64,000 nt of DNA, from contig NZ_JAGMUL010000015.1 in assembly GCF_019049285.1 (NCBI RefSeq), positions 124,001 to 188,000 on the forward strand. The letters are read 5' to 3'. The position numbers and the translations under genes were made by a program. The notes beneath the pieces are model-generated. The model was not told the DNA's origin. It did no database searches and worked only from the letters and a program-made list of their open reading frames with translations. The stretch is from Streptomyces sp. AC550_RSS872. GTDB lineage: Bacteria > Actinomycetota > Actinomycetes > Streptomycetales > Streptomycetaceae. Shown one piece after another: positions 18,270-25,335 of the stretch (position 1 is the stretch's first letter; each line of letters begins with the position of its first letter).

Positions 18270-18450
18270 GAGGTGGGCCGCGACGCGGACGGCTCCCTCC
18301 ACCTCACCGGGCGGGCGAGGTCCCGGTGGCGTAAGTGACGGTCGCCGACCCGGCCGTCACCGAGGACGACCTCCGCACCTGGGCCGCGGCCCACGTCAGT
18401 GGGGCCGTCGCCGCCCCAAGGCCGTCCGCGTCCTCGACGCGCGCCGAGGC
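18270..18450 (+). pseudogene. Acyl-CoA synthetase (AMP-binding) C-terminal relic
   Basis: Three fragments in shifting frames read as the C-terminal domain of an AMP-forming acyl-CoA synthetase. EVGRDADGSLHLTGRA (18270-18317) is the A8 hinge region, GEVPVA-stop-VTVADPAVTEDDLRTW (from 18314) follows with TAA where a tyrosine is expected, and PKAVRVLDA comes after a further one-base shift near 18415. The rest of the enzyme, including the P-loop-like and adenylation motifs and the final catalytic lysine, is missing. The opposite strand has an open fragment (18168-18302) that I consider less likely to be coding. Confidence 0.6.
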
Positions 18451-18470
18451 CGGCTCCGGGCCGGTCACCG

Positions 18471-18818
18471 TCACGCCGCGCTGCTGCTGCGGGGCATCCC
18501 GTGCCGGCAGGTGACGTCGTGCTCGCTGCCGAGGCTCGTCCACCAGCGTTCGCAGCACGCGGAGTCGAGCTCCGCACGGACGATCGCCTCGGCGGCATCG
18601 CCCCTACGCTCCGCTCGCGCGGCGAACTCCAGCAGCCAGCGCCGCTGTTCACCGATCACGGTCTCCCTTACGACGGCGATGACCGGCACGAGACTGGCGG
18701 CGGCGAACAGGCAGGCAGCCCAGACGAGGCCGTAGCGGACTTCGAGGACCGTGGTCCAGGCGAGCCCCGCGCTCGTCGCGATGTAGAGGGCGCAGAGGAA
18801 ACGGCTGGAGCAGTTCAT
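18471..18818 (-). CDS. Small two-helix membrane protein
   Basis: A 115-residue protein with two adjacent hydrophobic helices (about residues 6-25 and 30-50), the second beginning YGLVWAACLFAAASLVPVIAV, then a basic cytosolic tail with a RRWLLEFAARAERRGDAAEA helix. Two neighbouring cysteines occur in SACCERWW. It starts at ATG 18818 with AAGGA about 12 nt upstream. No family recognised. It follows the GlxA-type regulator gene on the same strand (73 bp gap). Confidence 0.6.
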   Translation of the reverse strand: MNCSSRFLCALYIATSAGLAWTTVLEVRYGLVWAACLFAAASLVPVIAVVRETVIGEQRRWLLEFAARAERRGDAAEAIVRAELDSACCERWWTSLGSEHDVTCRHGMPRSSSAA

Positions 18819-18891
18819 GGGCGTACACCGTCCTTGGGGAGGATCGATACCCCTTGTCCAACTGCTGACGGCCCGTGTGGACTCGGGTGAA

Positions 18892-19857
18892 TTATCCCAC
18901 CGTGACTGACGCGGCCGTCTTTCCCTGGAACGCGGCGCGATAGGCGTGCGGCGTGGTGCCGACCACCCGGCGGAAGCGCTCCCGGAACGCAGTCGGTGAC
19001 CCGAACCCGGCCTGTCGTGCGATCCGTTCGATCGGGTGGTCGCTGTTCTCCAGCAGATACTGGGCCCGCCGCACACGCGCCCGCAGCAGCCACTGGAGCG
19101 GGGTGGTGCCGGTCTGCTCACGGAACCGGCGGCTGAAGGTGCGCTCGCTCATGGCCGTGCGCTCCGCCATCGCCCCGAGGGTGATCTCCCCGGCCAGATT
19201 GTCCTCGATCCACTCCAGCAGGGGTTCGAGTGCCGAACCGCGTGGCACGGGCGGGCGCTCGTGCACGATGAACTGCGCCTGCCCGCCCTCCCGTTCCAGC
19301 GGTACGACGGACATGCGCGCGGTGTGCGCCGCCACGGCCGAGCCCAGGTCCCGCCGGATCATGTGCAGGCACATGTCCAGACCCGCGGCGGCTCCGGCGG
19401 AGGTGAGGATCCGTCCGTTGTCGACGTACAGCACGTCCGGCTCGACGTGGACGTCCGGGAAGCGTCGCGCCAAGTCGTCGGTGGCCATCCAGTGGGTGGT
19501 GGCGCGCAGCCCCTCCAGCAGCCCGGCCTCGGCCAGGACGAAGGCGCCCACGCACACGGAGGCGATCCGTGTGCCGGCCTTTGCCGCCTCCCGCAGGGCC
19601 GTCACCACCTGGGGGGAGGGCGGCCCGGTGTCCTCGCATCCCGGCACGATGATCGTGTCCGCGTCCGCCAGCCCGTCGAGCCCTCGGCCGATACGCAGGG
19701 CGAAGCCGTCCGTGGGCACCTCCGGTGACTCGGCGCACAGCCGGACCCGGTAGGGGCGGCGCCCGTCGGGCAGCCGGGTCCAGCTGAACATCTGGAAGGG
19801 CGCCGCCATGTCGAACGGCACCACGTTGTCGAGAACCAGGATCGCCACGGTGTGCAT
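18892..19857 (-). CDS. GlxA-type transcriptional regulator (DJ-1/PfpI plus AraC HTH)
   Basis: A 321-residue regulator. The N-terminal DJ-1/PfpI-like sensing domain (about 1-180) has IIVPGCED and the nucleophile-elbow region IASVCVGAFVLAEAG. The C-terminal AraC double helix-turn-helix (about 225-315) has MSERTFSRRFREQTGTTPLQW and ERIARQAGFGSPTAFRERFRR. It starts at ATG 19857 and stops with TAA. It is divergent from the small membrane protein at 20014, 156 bp away, the usual arrangement when a regulator controls its neighbour. The inducing signal is unknown. Confidence 0.88.
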   Translation of the reverse strand: MHTVAILVLDNVVPFDMAAPFQMFSWTRLPDGRRPYRVRLCAESPEVPTDGFALRIGRGLDGLADADTIIVPGCEDTGPPSPQVVTALREAAKAGTRIASVCVGAFVLAEAGLLEGLRATTHWMATDDLARRFPDVHVEPDVLYVDNGRILTSAGAAAGLDMCLHMIRRDLGSAVAAHTARMSVVPLEREGGQAQFIVHERPPVPRGSALEPLLEWIEDNLAGEITLGAMAERTAMSERTFSRRFREQTGTTPLQWLLRARVRRAQYLLENSDHPIERIARQAGFGSPTAFRERFRRVVGTTPHAYRAAFQGKTAASVTVG

Positions 19858-20013
19858 GGGGAACACCCTAGGCGGATTCCCGCCAGCCGTATAAGCCCAG
19901 GTCATGTGTGTGAGCCGCGGTGAGGGAGCGGGTGCAGGCGTTGGCGGGAACCCGTTGGAAACTGGCGTTTCAGCCGCTGTCCGAGCATCCGTGAAGTCCC
20001 TAGCGTGGGGCGG

Positions 20014-20475
20014 GTGACCAAGATCCTTCTCACTCTTCACGTCCTGGCCGCCATCGTCGCCGTCGGTCCCGTCACCGTCGCGGCCAGCATGTTCCCGCCG
20101 GCCGCGCGCCGCGTCCCGGCGACGGACGGGGCCGTGGCGCAGGGCACGGTCCGGCTGCTGCACCGCATCTGCCGCGTCTACGCGGGCGTCGGCGTGTCGG
20201 TCCCCGTCCTCGGCCTGGCCACCGCGCTGGCGATGGGCGTGCTCGGCAGCGGCTGGCTCATCACGTCCATCGCCCTCACCGCCGCGGCCGCCGGCATCCT
20301 GATCGCCTTCGTCCTGCCCCGCCAGGAGGAACTCCTCGAGCAACTGGGCGCCGAGAAGGCCGTCGAGCACGCGGCCACGGCGCGACTCGCCATGTTCACC
20401 GGCATGTTCAACCTGCTGTGGGCGACCGTCACCGTCCTGATGATCGTCCGGCCAGGATCGACGACGGGTGCCTGA
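20014..20475 (+). CDS. Four-helix integral membrane protein (DUF2269-like)
   Basis: A 153-residue membrane protein with four hydrophobic helices (about 5-25, 50-70, 75-95, 125-145). The pattern HVLAAIVAVGPV at the N-terminus resembles DUF2269-like membrane proteins, which is tentative. The GTG at 20014 has a -10-like TAGCGT at 20001-20006, only seven bases upstream, so the transcript is probably leaderless; an in-frame GTG at 20005 would sit inside that box. It is a likely target of the divergent GlxA-type regulator. Confidence 0.7.
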   Translation: MTKILLTLHVLAAIVAVGPVTVAASMFPPAARRVPATDGAVAQGTVRLLHRICRVYAGVGVSVPVLGLATALAMGVLGSGWLITSIALTAAAAGILIAFVLPRQEELLEQLGAEKAVEHAATARLAMFTGMFNLLWATVTVLMIVRPGSTTGA

Positions 20476-20631
20476 ACCGACCGGCGGGCGGTGCCTCGAC
20501 GATGCCGTAGTGCCGGTGCGGCGGCCGTCAAGCGCTCTGGCAGAATTCGTACTTCAGTGTGCGTCGGCGCCTAGACTCGACAGCCGTGCCCACATGCACA
20601 CGGGGCCACGACAGGAAAGGCGCGTTGACGG

Positions 20632-20859
20632 GTGTTCCAGGATTCCCCCATTTACGACCGGCTCATCGCGGAGCGCGGCGACATCCCCCTTCAGGTGCGC
20701 AGGGAGGCCGAACGCGTCAGCAGGGAAGTCGAGTTCGCCATGCAGCCGTTGCTTCAGTCCGGGCAGTCGCTGCTGCCGCCCGCAGGCCCCGGACGCCCGA
20801 CGCCACCGGCCCCGACCTGGCAGCGCAGCGCTCTGCCGCCCGGGCCTCAGCAGCGCTGA
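20632..20859 (+). CDS. Short conserved hypothetical protein beside graspetide genes
   Basis: A 75-residue protein starting at GTG 20632. The N-terminal half is helical and charged (MFQDSPIYDRLIAERGDIP, then a REAERVSREVEFAM helix) and the C-terminal half is proline-rich and disordered. No signal or membrane helix. A -10-like TAGACT is at 20572-20577 and AGGAAAGG lies about 11 nt before the start. It ends five bases from the convergent end of tgmB. I recall similar short Streptomyces proteins but know no function; whether it belongs to the RiPP locus is inference only. Confidence 0.65.
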   Translation: MFQDSPIYDRLIAERGDIPLQVRREAERVSREVEFAMQPLLQSGQSLLPPAGPGRPTPPAPTWQRSALPPGPQQR

Positions 20860-20864
20860 GCCGG

Positions 20865-21839
20865 TCAGGGGATCTTCGCGCTCGCCCCGTTGCCGTGCGG
20901 CTGCTTCCCTGCGGCGGGCCGGGCCAGCCACTCGGCGATGCTGAGCGCTATCGGCTGGCCCGTGTCCACTTCGATGAACCCGAACTGCCCCGACTGGTTG
21001 CACTCCAGGAACCACCACGTGCCGTCGGCGTCCTCGACGAAGTCGAAGGCGCCGTAGGCGAGTTCGGCCTCTCGCATATAGGCGCGGACCGACTCGGCGA
21101 CGCGCGGCGCGACCTCGACGGGATGCCACGGCGCGTCCGACGCGGCGAAGCGGACGTCCACCTCGGCCTCCGCATCGGCCACCTTGGCGGCGGCAAGCAG
21201 CCGCTCGCCCACCACGGTGAGCCGGACGTCGGCCCGCTTGGCGACACGACGTTGCAGCAGGGTGGGCCCGAACGCGACGGCGGAGAAGTCCGCGTCCGGG
21301 GCCACCCTGCTGGTCGGCACGGCCCGGGGCGGATCCTGCGGATGAGTGCCGGAGACCGGCTTGACCACCAGATCCGGATAGCGCGCGGCGAACTCGCGGG
21401 CGGCCTGCGGGAACGTCGTGATCAACGTGGCCGGAACGGGCAGGCCGCAGCGCTGGGCCAGCCGCAGCTGCCACGGCTTGTAGCGCGCCCGACGGGCCGC
21501 GTCGGGATGGTTCATCCAGCGCACGTCACAGCCGCGCAGCATGCCGTACAGCGCCTGCCCGGCCTCCTCCGTGAGCCAGGCCGACGGCGCGGCCGCGTGC
21601 GCCGCCGCGGTTCCCGGCCTGCGCATCCATATCGACCGCAGCCCGTTGATGCTCACCAGCCGTCCCCCGGACGACAGATGGCCGCGGAAGGCGCCGTGCA
21701 CGAACTCGCCCGAGAGGGCGACCCCGCCGGTCAGATCGGCGGGATCGAGTCGGACCACCGGGACGCCGGACGCGTTCAGGTGCACGACCGCCATGTCCGC
21801 CGTCACGTCCTCTTCGTTGGTCACAATCAAGACAGTCAT
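20865..21839 (-). CDS. tgmB: ATP-grasp ribosomal peptide maturase (graspetide synthetase)
   Basis: A 324-residue ATP-grasp ligase of the SAV_5884 (TIGR04187) type. It should form side-chain ester or amide links between hydroxyl/amine and acidic residues of the precursor TgmA, using ATP. Visible features: N-terminal VLIVTNEEDVTADM pre-ATP-grasp domain, nucleotide-binding lysine in LVVKPVSGTH, the arginine in RADVRLTVVG, and the metal-binding end FDFVED-WFLECNQSGQFGFIE with conserved Asp, Glu and Asn. It lies 16 bp after tgmA on the same strand, so the two are an operon. No methyltransferase or protease gene adjoins it. Confidence 0.88.
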   Translation of the reverse strand: MTVLIVTNEEDVTADMAVVHLNASGVPVVRLDPADLTGGVALSGEFVHGAFRGHLSSGGRLVSINGLRSIWMRRPGTAAAHAAAPSAWLTEEAGQALYGMLRGCDVRWMNHPDAARRARYKPWQLRLAQRCGLPVPATLITTFPQAAREFAARYPDLVVKPVSGTHPQDPPRAVPTSRVAPDADFSAVAFGPTLLQRRVAKRADVRLTVVGERLLAAAKVADAEAEVDVRFAASDAPWHPVEVAPRVAESVRAYMREAELAYGAFDFVEDADGTWWFLECNQSGQFGFIEVDTGQPIALSIAEWLARPAAGKQPHGNGASAKIP

Positions 21840-21855
21840 CGTCGGCGATCTGTGT

Positions 21856-22047
21856 TCAGTCGTCGAAGTGGGTCTTCGAGCCCGCCGTGGACGTCGTGGT
21901 TCCCAACTCCCGCAAGAGCGCGTGGTCCCGGGCGGCTATCCGTCCGTCACGCAGCACGTTCAACTGCAGACCGGAGTCGTAGACGTACGCAGCGGTGACC
22001 TCCAACTCCGCTGCCGGCCGTGCATAGTTGAGCGCGAACGGTTGCAT
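21856..22047 (-). CDS. tgmA: Putative ATP-grasp-modified RiPP precursor
   Basis: A 63-residue precursor of the TIGR04186 type. The leader starts MQPFALNYARPAAELEV, the conserved N-terminus of this family and probably the docking site for TgmB. The C-terminal candidate core is TTTSTAGSKTHFDD, with Thr/Ser donors and a terminal Asp pair as likely macrocycle acceptors. GGGAGAGACG precedes the ATG. The stretch upstream (about 22120-22165) is unusually A+T-rich for this genome and probably holds the promoter. Residue pairing in the product cannot be read from sequence. Confidence 0.85.
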   Translation of the reverse strand: MQPFALNYARPAAELEVTAAYVYDSGLQLNVLRDGRIAARDHALLRELGTTTSTAGSKTHFDD

Positions 22048-22165
22048 CGTCTCTCCCTCACAGGTGCTGCTCCGATCGAGCTTGGCCGCCCACCGGCGTC
22101 ATCCACCCCGCCGCCGCTTTTAGGCTTCCTCTTACTTAAACGAATCGAACGAGTGGTTGGTTTCC

Positions 22166-22462
22166 TTACTTTCCGTAACCAGTGGCGTCCGGCGGCCCGA
22201 CCTCGGGAGAGCGGCGCAGGGTACGCAGTGCCAGCAAGAGCACGCCGATGTCGTCCAGATACACCGGATCGGGCACCAGATCGGCGGGCAGTACGAAGTA
22301 CAGGACGGCACCCCAGAACACCCAGCGCGGCCCGGTCGGCAGACCCGCGCGCCGCATCAGGCGCCGGGTTCGCACGAGCCGCACCAGCAGCCGGACGGCC
22401 ACGGCGAGCACGACGGCCGCCAGGACCACGGCGACGACGATCACCTCGGTGGTCGACCCCAC
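22166..22462 (-). CDS. DUF1232 small membrane protein
   Basis: A 98-residue protein with an N-terminal membrane helix (TEVIVVAVVLAAVVLAVAV), a basic linker, and the DUF1232 motif VLPADLVPDPVYLDDIGVLL. The GTG at 22462 has an excellent AGGAGGAGG site four bases upstream, which decides the start over longer frames. Stop codon TAA. DUF1232 proteins are short membrane-associated proteins without established function. It is 118 bp upstream of tgmA on the same strand and could read through into it. Confidence 0.8.
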   Translation of the reverse strand: MGSTTEVIVVAVVLAAVVLAVAVRLLVRLVRTRRLMRRAGLPTGPRWVFWGAVLYFVLPADLVPDPVYLDDIGVLLLALRTLRRSPEVGPPDATGYGK

Positions 22463-22746
22463 GGATCCTCCTCCTGCCGACGGCGCGCACCGATGCGCAC
22501 CTGCCGGTCGGATTCCCCCTTGCGGCGGGTGCATTGCACGGCGGCCGTCACTCGGCCGCACACCATCACTCGTCAGGACGGAAGACGCACAATCGGCCCG
22601 GTCACCTGCTCGGGCAGGCGCCCGGCCCGTCCACCCGCGCTCCGAAGCGCGCCCGCCCGACGCAGTACGCCCCACCCACGGATCCGTCGCAGCCGCGCTA
22701 CGCCCACGCCGGCGGCACGCGGTGCCGCTCCCCGCCGGGCCAGGGG

Positions 22747-23823
22747 CTAACGGCCCTTGAGGCGGAAGGTCCGGGTCAGCTGCTGGAGGGGGGACGCCGC
22801 GGGGGAGGCGGGCGGCTGGGGCCGGGTCTCGGGAACGGCGCCGGCGGACTCCCGGTAGGCGGCCAGCGCCGCGTGCGCCTGTTCGGCGGCCTCCCGGTAC
22901 AGGTCGCGGGACTTCGTCATCGCCTCGAGCGCCTCGGCGTACATCGCCACGAGCTTGCGTTCCCGGTCGAGCTCCTCCTCCAGGGTCAGCAGCCGCCAGT
23001 CCTCACGCAGCGCGGTGAGGGCCTCCTCGGCGCCGTCCGGCAGGGGGCGCGGCAGCGCCGCGAACCGTGTCACCGCGTGGATGAGCTCGGCCGGCTCGGA
23101 GCCGTCCAGGAAGACACTGCGTACGGCGAAGTCGTCCGCGTCGTAGCCGGCCGGCACCGGAGTCCCGGGCAGCACCACTGCGCCGCCGCGCGGCACCTCC
23201 ACCCCGAACTCCCGCAACGCCCAGTTCACGACGCGCAGTTGGCTCGGCGCGGCGCGATGCTCGACCACCCGGTGCCGCAGGCCCGGCGGCAGCATCCCGG
23301 CCAGAGGCACACGGCCGCGCTCGTCGGTGGTCATGGCCTCGTGGACGACGACGTGGACGCACCAGCCGTCGCGCGCGGCGTCGCGCAGTATGCGCCGTAC
23401 CGCCTTGTCGTCCGAAGGCAGGGGGTTGATGTCCGTCAGGCGCAGGCCCGTGACCGCCTCGTGGTCCCAGCCCGCGTCCGGCTCCTGCGGCCAGAACATG
23501 GCGACAGGGGACGGCCAGCGCGGATCCCACGGGGCTTCGGCCTCGGCGACCAGCGTCCACGCCTGCCCGTCGCCGGAGTCGTGCTCGACGGTCAGCCGGG
23601 CGCGCACGGTCACCGATCCCGCGACGCGCCAGCGTGCCTCGAAGACTGACTGGCGGGCGTCCTCTGTCTCGGGCAGCTCCATGTGGTCGTCGATGGTCCG
23701 GCTGTCCTTGAGGTGCTGGAGACGGAGCCGGAGTACGTCTTGGGCGGCGGGCCCGAGGTGGCGGCCACGGGCCGGCCACACCGGGGCGGGAGCGGTGGGG
23801 CGGGTGCTGGAGGAGCTGGGCAT
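22747..23823 (-). CDS. Uncharacterised Streptomyces protein
   Basis: A soluble protein of about 358 residues. A mid-region block, WCVHVVVHEAMTTDERGRVP, precedes LPPGLRHRVVEHRAAPSQ; a long charged helix follows near residues 270-330 (EEELDRERKLVAMYAEALEAM) that may form a coiled coil, and the tail is proline-rich. The pattern resembles modules found in actinobacterial effector or signalling proteins, but I do not recognise a family. The start is uncertain: ATG 23823 is chosen, 23907 and an internal ATG at the MELPETED position are alternatives. Confidence 0.65.
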   Translation of the reverse strand: MPSSSSTRPTAPAPVWPARGRHLGPAAQDVLRLRLQHLKDSRTIDDHMELPETEDARQSVFEARWRVAGSVTVRARLTVEHDSGDGQAWTLVAEAEAPWDPRWPSPVAMFWPQEPDAGWDHEAVTGLRLTDINPLPSDDKAVRRILRDAARDGWCVHVVVHEAMTTDERGRVPLAGMLPPGLRHRVVEHRAAPSQLRVVNWALREFGVEVPRGGAVVLPGTPVPAGYDADDFAVRSVFLDGSEPAELIHAVTRFAALPRPLPDGAEEALTALREDWRLLTLEEELDRERKLVAMYAEALEAMTKSRDLYREAAEQAHAALAAYRESAGAVPETRPQPPASPAASPLQQLTRTFRLKGR

Positions 23824-23986
23824 GGGTCCATCTGCTGGCCGGGGGCACGCGTACGCGTACCAGTATCGTCGCCGCAGGTGGATGCCGAAGGAGCGGGGGG
23901 TGCGCACACGGGGTGTGCGCGGTCCGCACCGGCCGGCCGTCGCTCACCCGTGGTCCGCGCCGCGTCCGGTCAGGAGAATGACCCGG

Positions 23987-24031
23987 TGAGCAGGACCCGC
24001 CCACCATCCGCATTGGGGCGGGTCCTGCTCA
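23987..24031. terminator. Hairpin terminator after the lamin-tail gene
   Basis: A perfect 16-bp inverted repeat (23987-24002 and 24016-24031, 13-nt loop) begins 16 bp past the stop of the leftward lamin-tail gene. Confidence 0.75.
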
Positions 24032-24046
24032 TCGCCGAGTGCCCGC

Positions 24047-24541
24047 TCAGTTGTGGTACGTGATGTAGCCGTTGCCGTCCCGGTCGTTGCCGCTCTTGGT
24101 GTAGGAGTGCGAATCCGCCCCGGCGCCCGAGGGCTTGTACAGGTAGATCGAGTCCTTGTCGTTGTTCCACATGAAGTTGCAGTTGTCGCGGTAGACGACG
24201 TTGTGCGTGTCGGAGTCGGTGCCGTTGCCGCCCCGCAGTTTCACGTAGTCGCCGGGCTGGAGGTAGTGGTTGACGGTGAACTTGAACCGGTTGCCGGTCT
24301 TGTCCTTCACCAGGTAGCCCTTGAGGTTGACCGTCGTACTCGACGAGTAGTTCTTGATCGTCAGGTACTCCTCGTCGGTGTTGCCGGTCCGGCAGTTGTT
24401 GGAGTCGCGGCCGGGCGCGTCGTACTGGATGCCCTTGATCTTCAGCGCGGACGAGTACTCGGTGGCCTGCGCCGGGACGGCGGACAGCGCGGCGAGGGTG
24501 CCGGCCGCGACGGCGATTGTGGCGACGATGCGTATACGCAT
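24047..24541 (-). CDS. Secreted lamin-tail domain protein
   Basis: A 164-residue secreted protein. A Sec signal peptide with an alanine-rich core ends near AVPAQA (about residue 26). The rest is a lamin-tail domain, an immunoglobulin-like beta fold: LKIKGIQYDAPG, NTDEEYLTIKNYSS, VNLKGYLVKD, YLQPGDYVKLRGG, and an NNDKDSIYLY strand are in the expected order. Such domains bind or scaffold extracellular material; the exact role is unknown. Single gene, ending in a strong hairpin. Confidence 0.85.
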   Translation of the reverse strand: MRIRIVATIAVAAGTLAALSAVPAQATEYSSALKIKGIQYDAPGRDSNNCRTGNTDEEYLTIKNYSSSTTVNLKGYLVKDKTGNRFKFTVNHYLQPGDYVKLRGGNGTDSDTHNVVYRDNCNFMWNNDKDSIYLYKPSGAGADSHSYTKSGNDRDGNGYITYHN

Positions 24542-24643
24542 GGAGAAACATCCCCCCTGTATGGAGCTTCTGTGAAGATCAGGAGTGTAGGCGGCTCATG
24601 AGTGTCCTGGAGGGACTTCACAGGAATGTGAGACAAAAGCCTG

Positions 24644-25243
24644 TCAGTGCGGGTACGCCCGTGGTGGCCGCCGGCGCGGGACGCAGAAGTGCAGGGCCAT
24701 CAGCGGATTGACGAACAGCTCGCTGTCCTTGGTGCGCTCGGTGAAGCGGACATCGCCGAAGTCACCGCGCACGGCGGCCGCGATGGAACCCTGGACGATG
24801 CTCGGGTGGTCCGGCGTGCACCGCCGGCCGTGCTCGACCGCGTCGAGGAACAGGCTGCCCTCGCGGCTGTGGCGCGGCAGCGAGAGCGTACCGAGGTAGC
24901 CGCCCTCGCGCTCCGGCGCGGCGAGGTTCTCCAGCACCAGGGAGTGGTTGACCCGGCGAGACTCGCCATGTCCTCCTCCGGCGTGCTCGGCCCGTTCTCG
25001 TCGCGGCGAGCCGGCGCGCCAGAGACCGTTCGGGGAAGTAGTCGCCGCGGATCGTGGTGTCCGGGCGTATCGACGCGACGTCGTGGTCCACCCATACGTC
25101 GAGGTCCAGCCCGTACAGATCCGAGAAGGACAGGTTGGCCAGGTGGACCTCCTTGCCGGCCGCCCGCAGCGCGAGGGCCGGCGGCACGCCGGCGTACACG
25201 TCGAAACCGCCGCCCCCGCCGGCGACGAGAACCGGGCGTGCGT
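24644..25243 (-). pseudogene. Broken DUF1152-family gene
   Basis: Two frames carry complementary halves of one DUF1152-type protein. The first (about 25243 down to 25000) reads PVLVAGGGGGFDVYAGVPPA and FSDLYGLDLDVWVD; the second (about 24960 to the stop at 24644) reads NHSLVLENLA, GTLSLPRHS, HPSIVQGSIAAAVRGDFGD and a C-terminal SELFVNPLMALHFC. The join near 24960-25010 is a frameshift with an internal deletion, as the total is too short for the family. No promoter is visible between it and the terminator of the upstream fpr gene. Confidence 0.7.
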
Positions 25244-25278
25244 CACGCAGCCGGGAGGGGGCGCACAGCCCGGAGAGG

Positions 25279-25312
25279 GGAGAGGGCCGGGGGTGAACCC
25301 CCGGCCCTCTCC
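25279..25312. terminator. Terminator of the ferredoxin-NADP reductase gene
   Basis: A perfect 15-bp inverted repeat (25279-25293 and 25298-25312) with a TGAA tetraloop, 23 bp after the fpr stop on the minus strand. Confidence 0.85.
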
Positions 25313-25335
25313 GTCAGCCTGTCACCGCTCGCGGC

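Noticed and set aside
18168..18302. Minus-strand fragment ending in ALFELHAQLVHDAAARMV
   Set aside because: Looks protein-like but has no start or ribosome site and overlaps the better-supported acyl-CoA-synthetase relic. Not called.
22463..22746. Open frame reading GRKTHNRPGHLLGQAPG
   Set aside because: Found upstream of the DUF1232 gene on the plus strand; no ribosome site, no family match.
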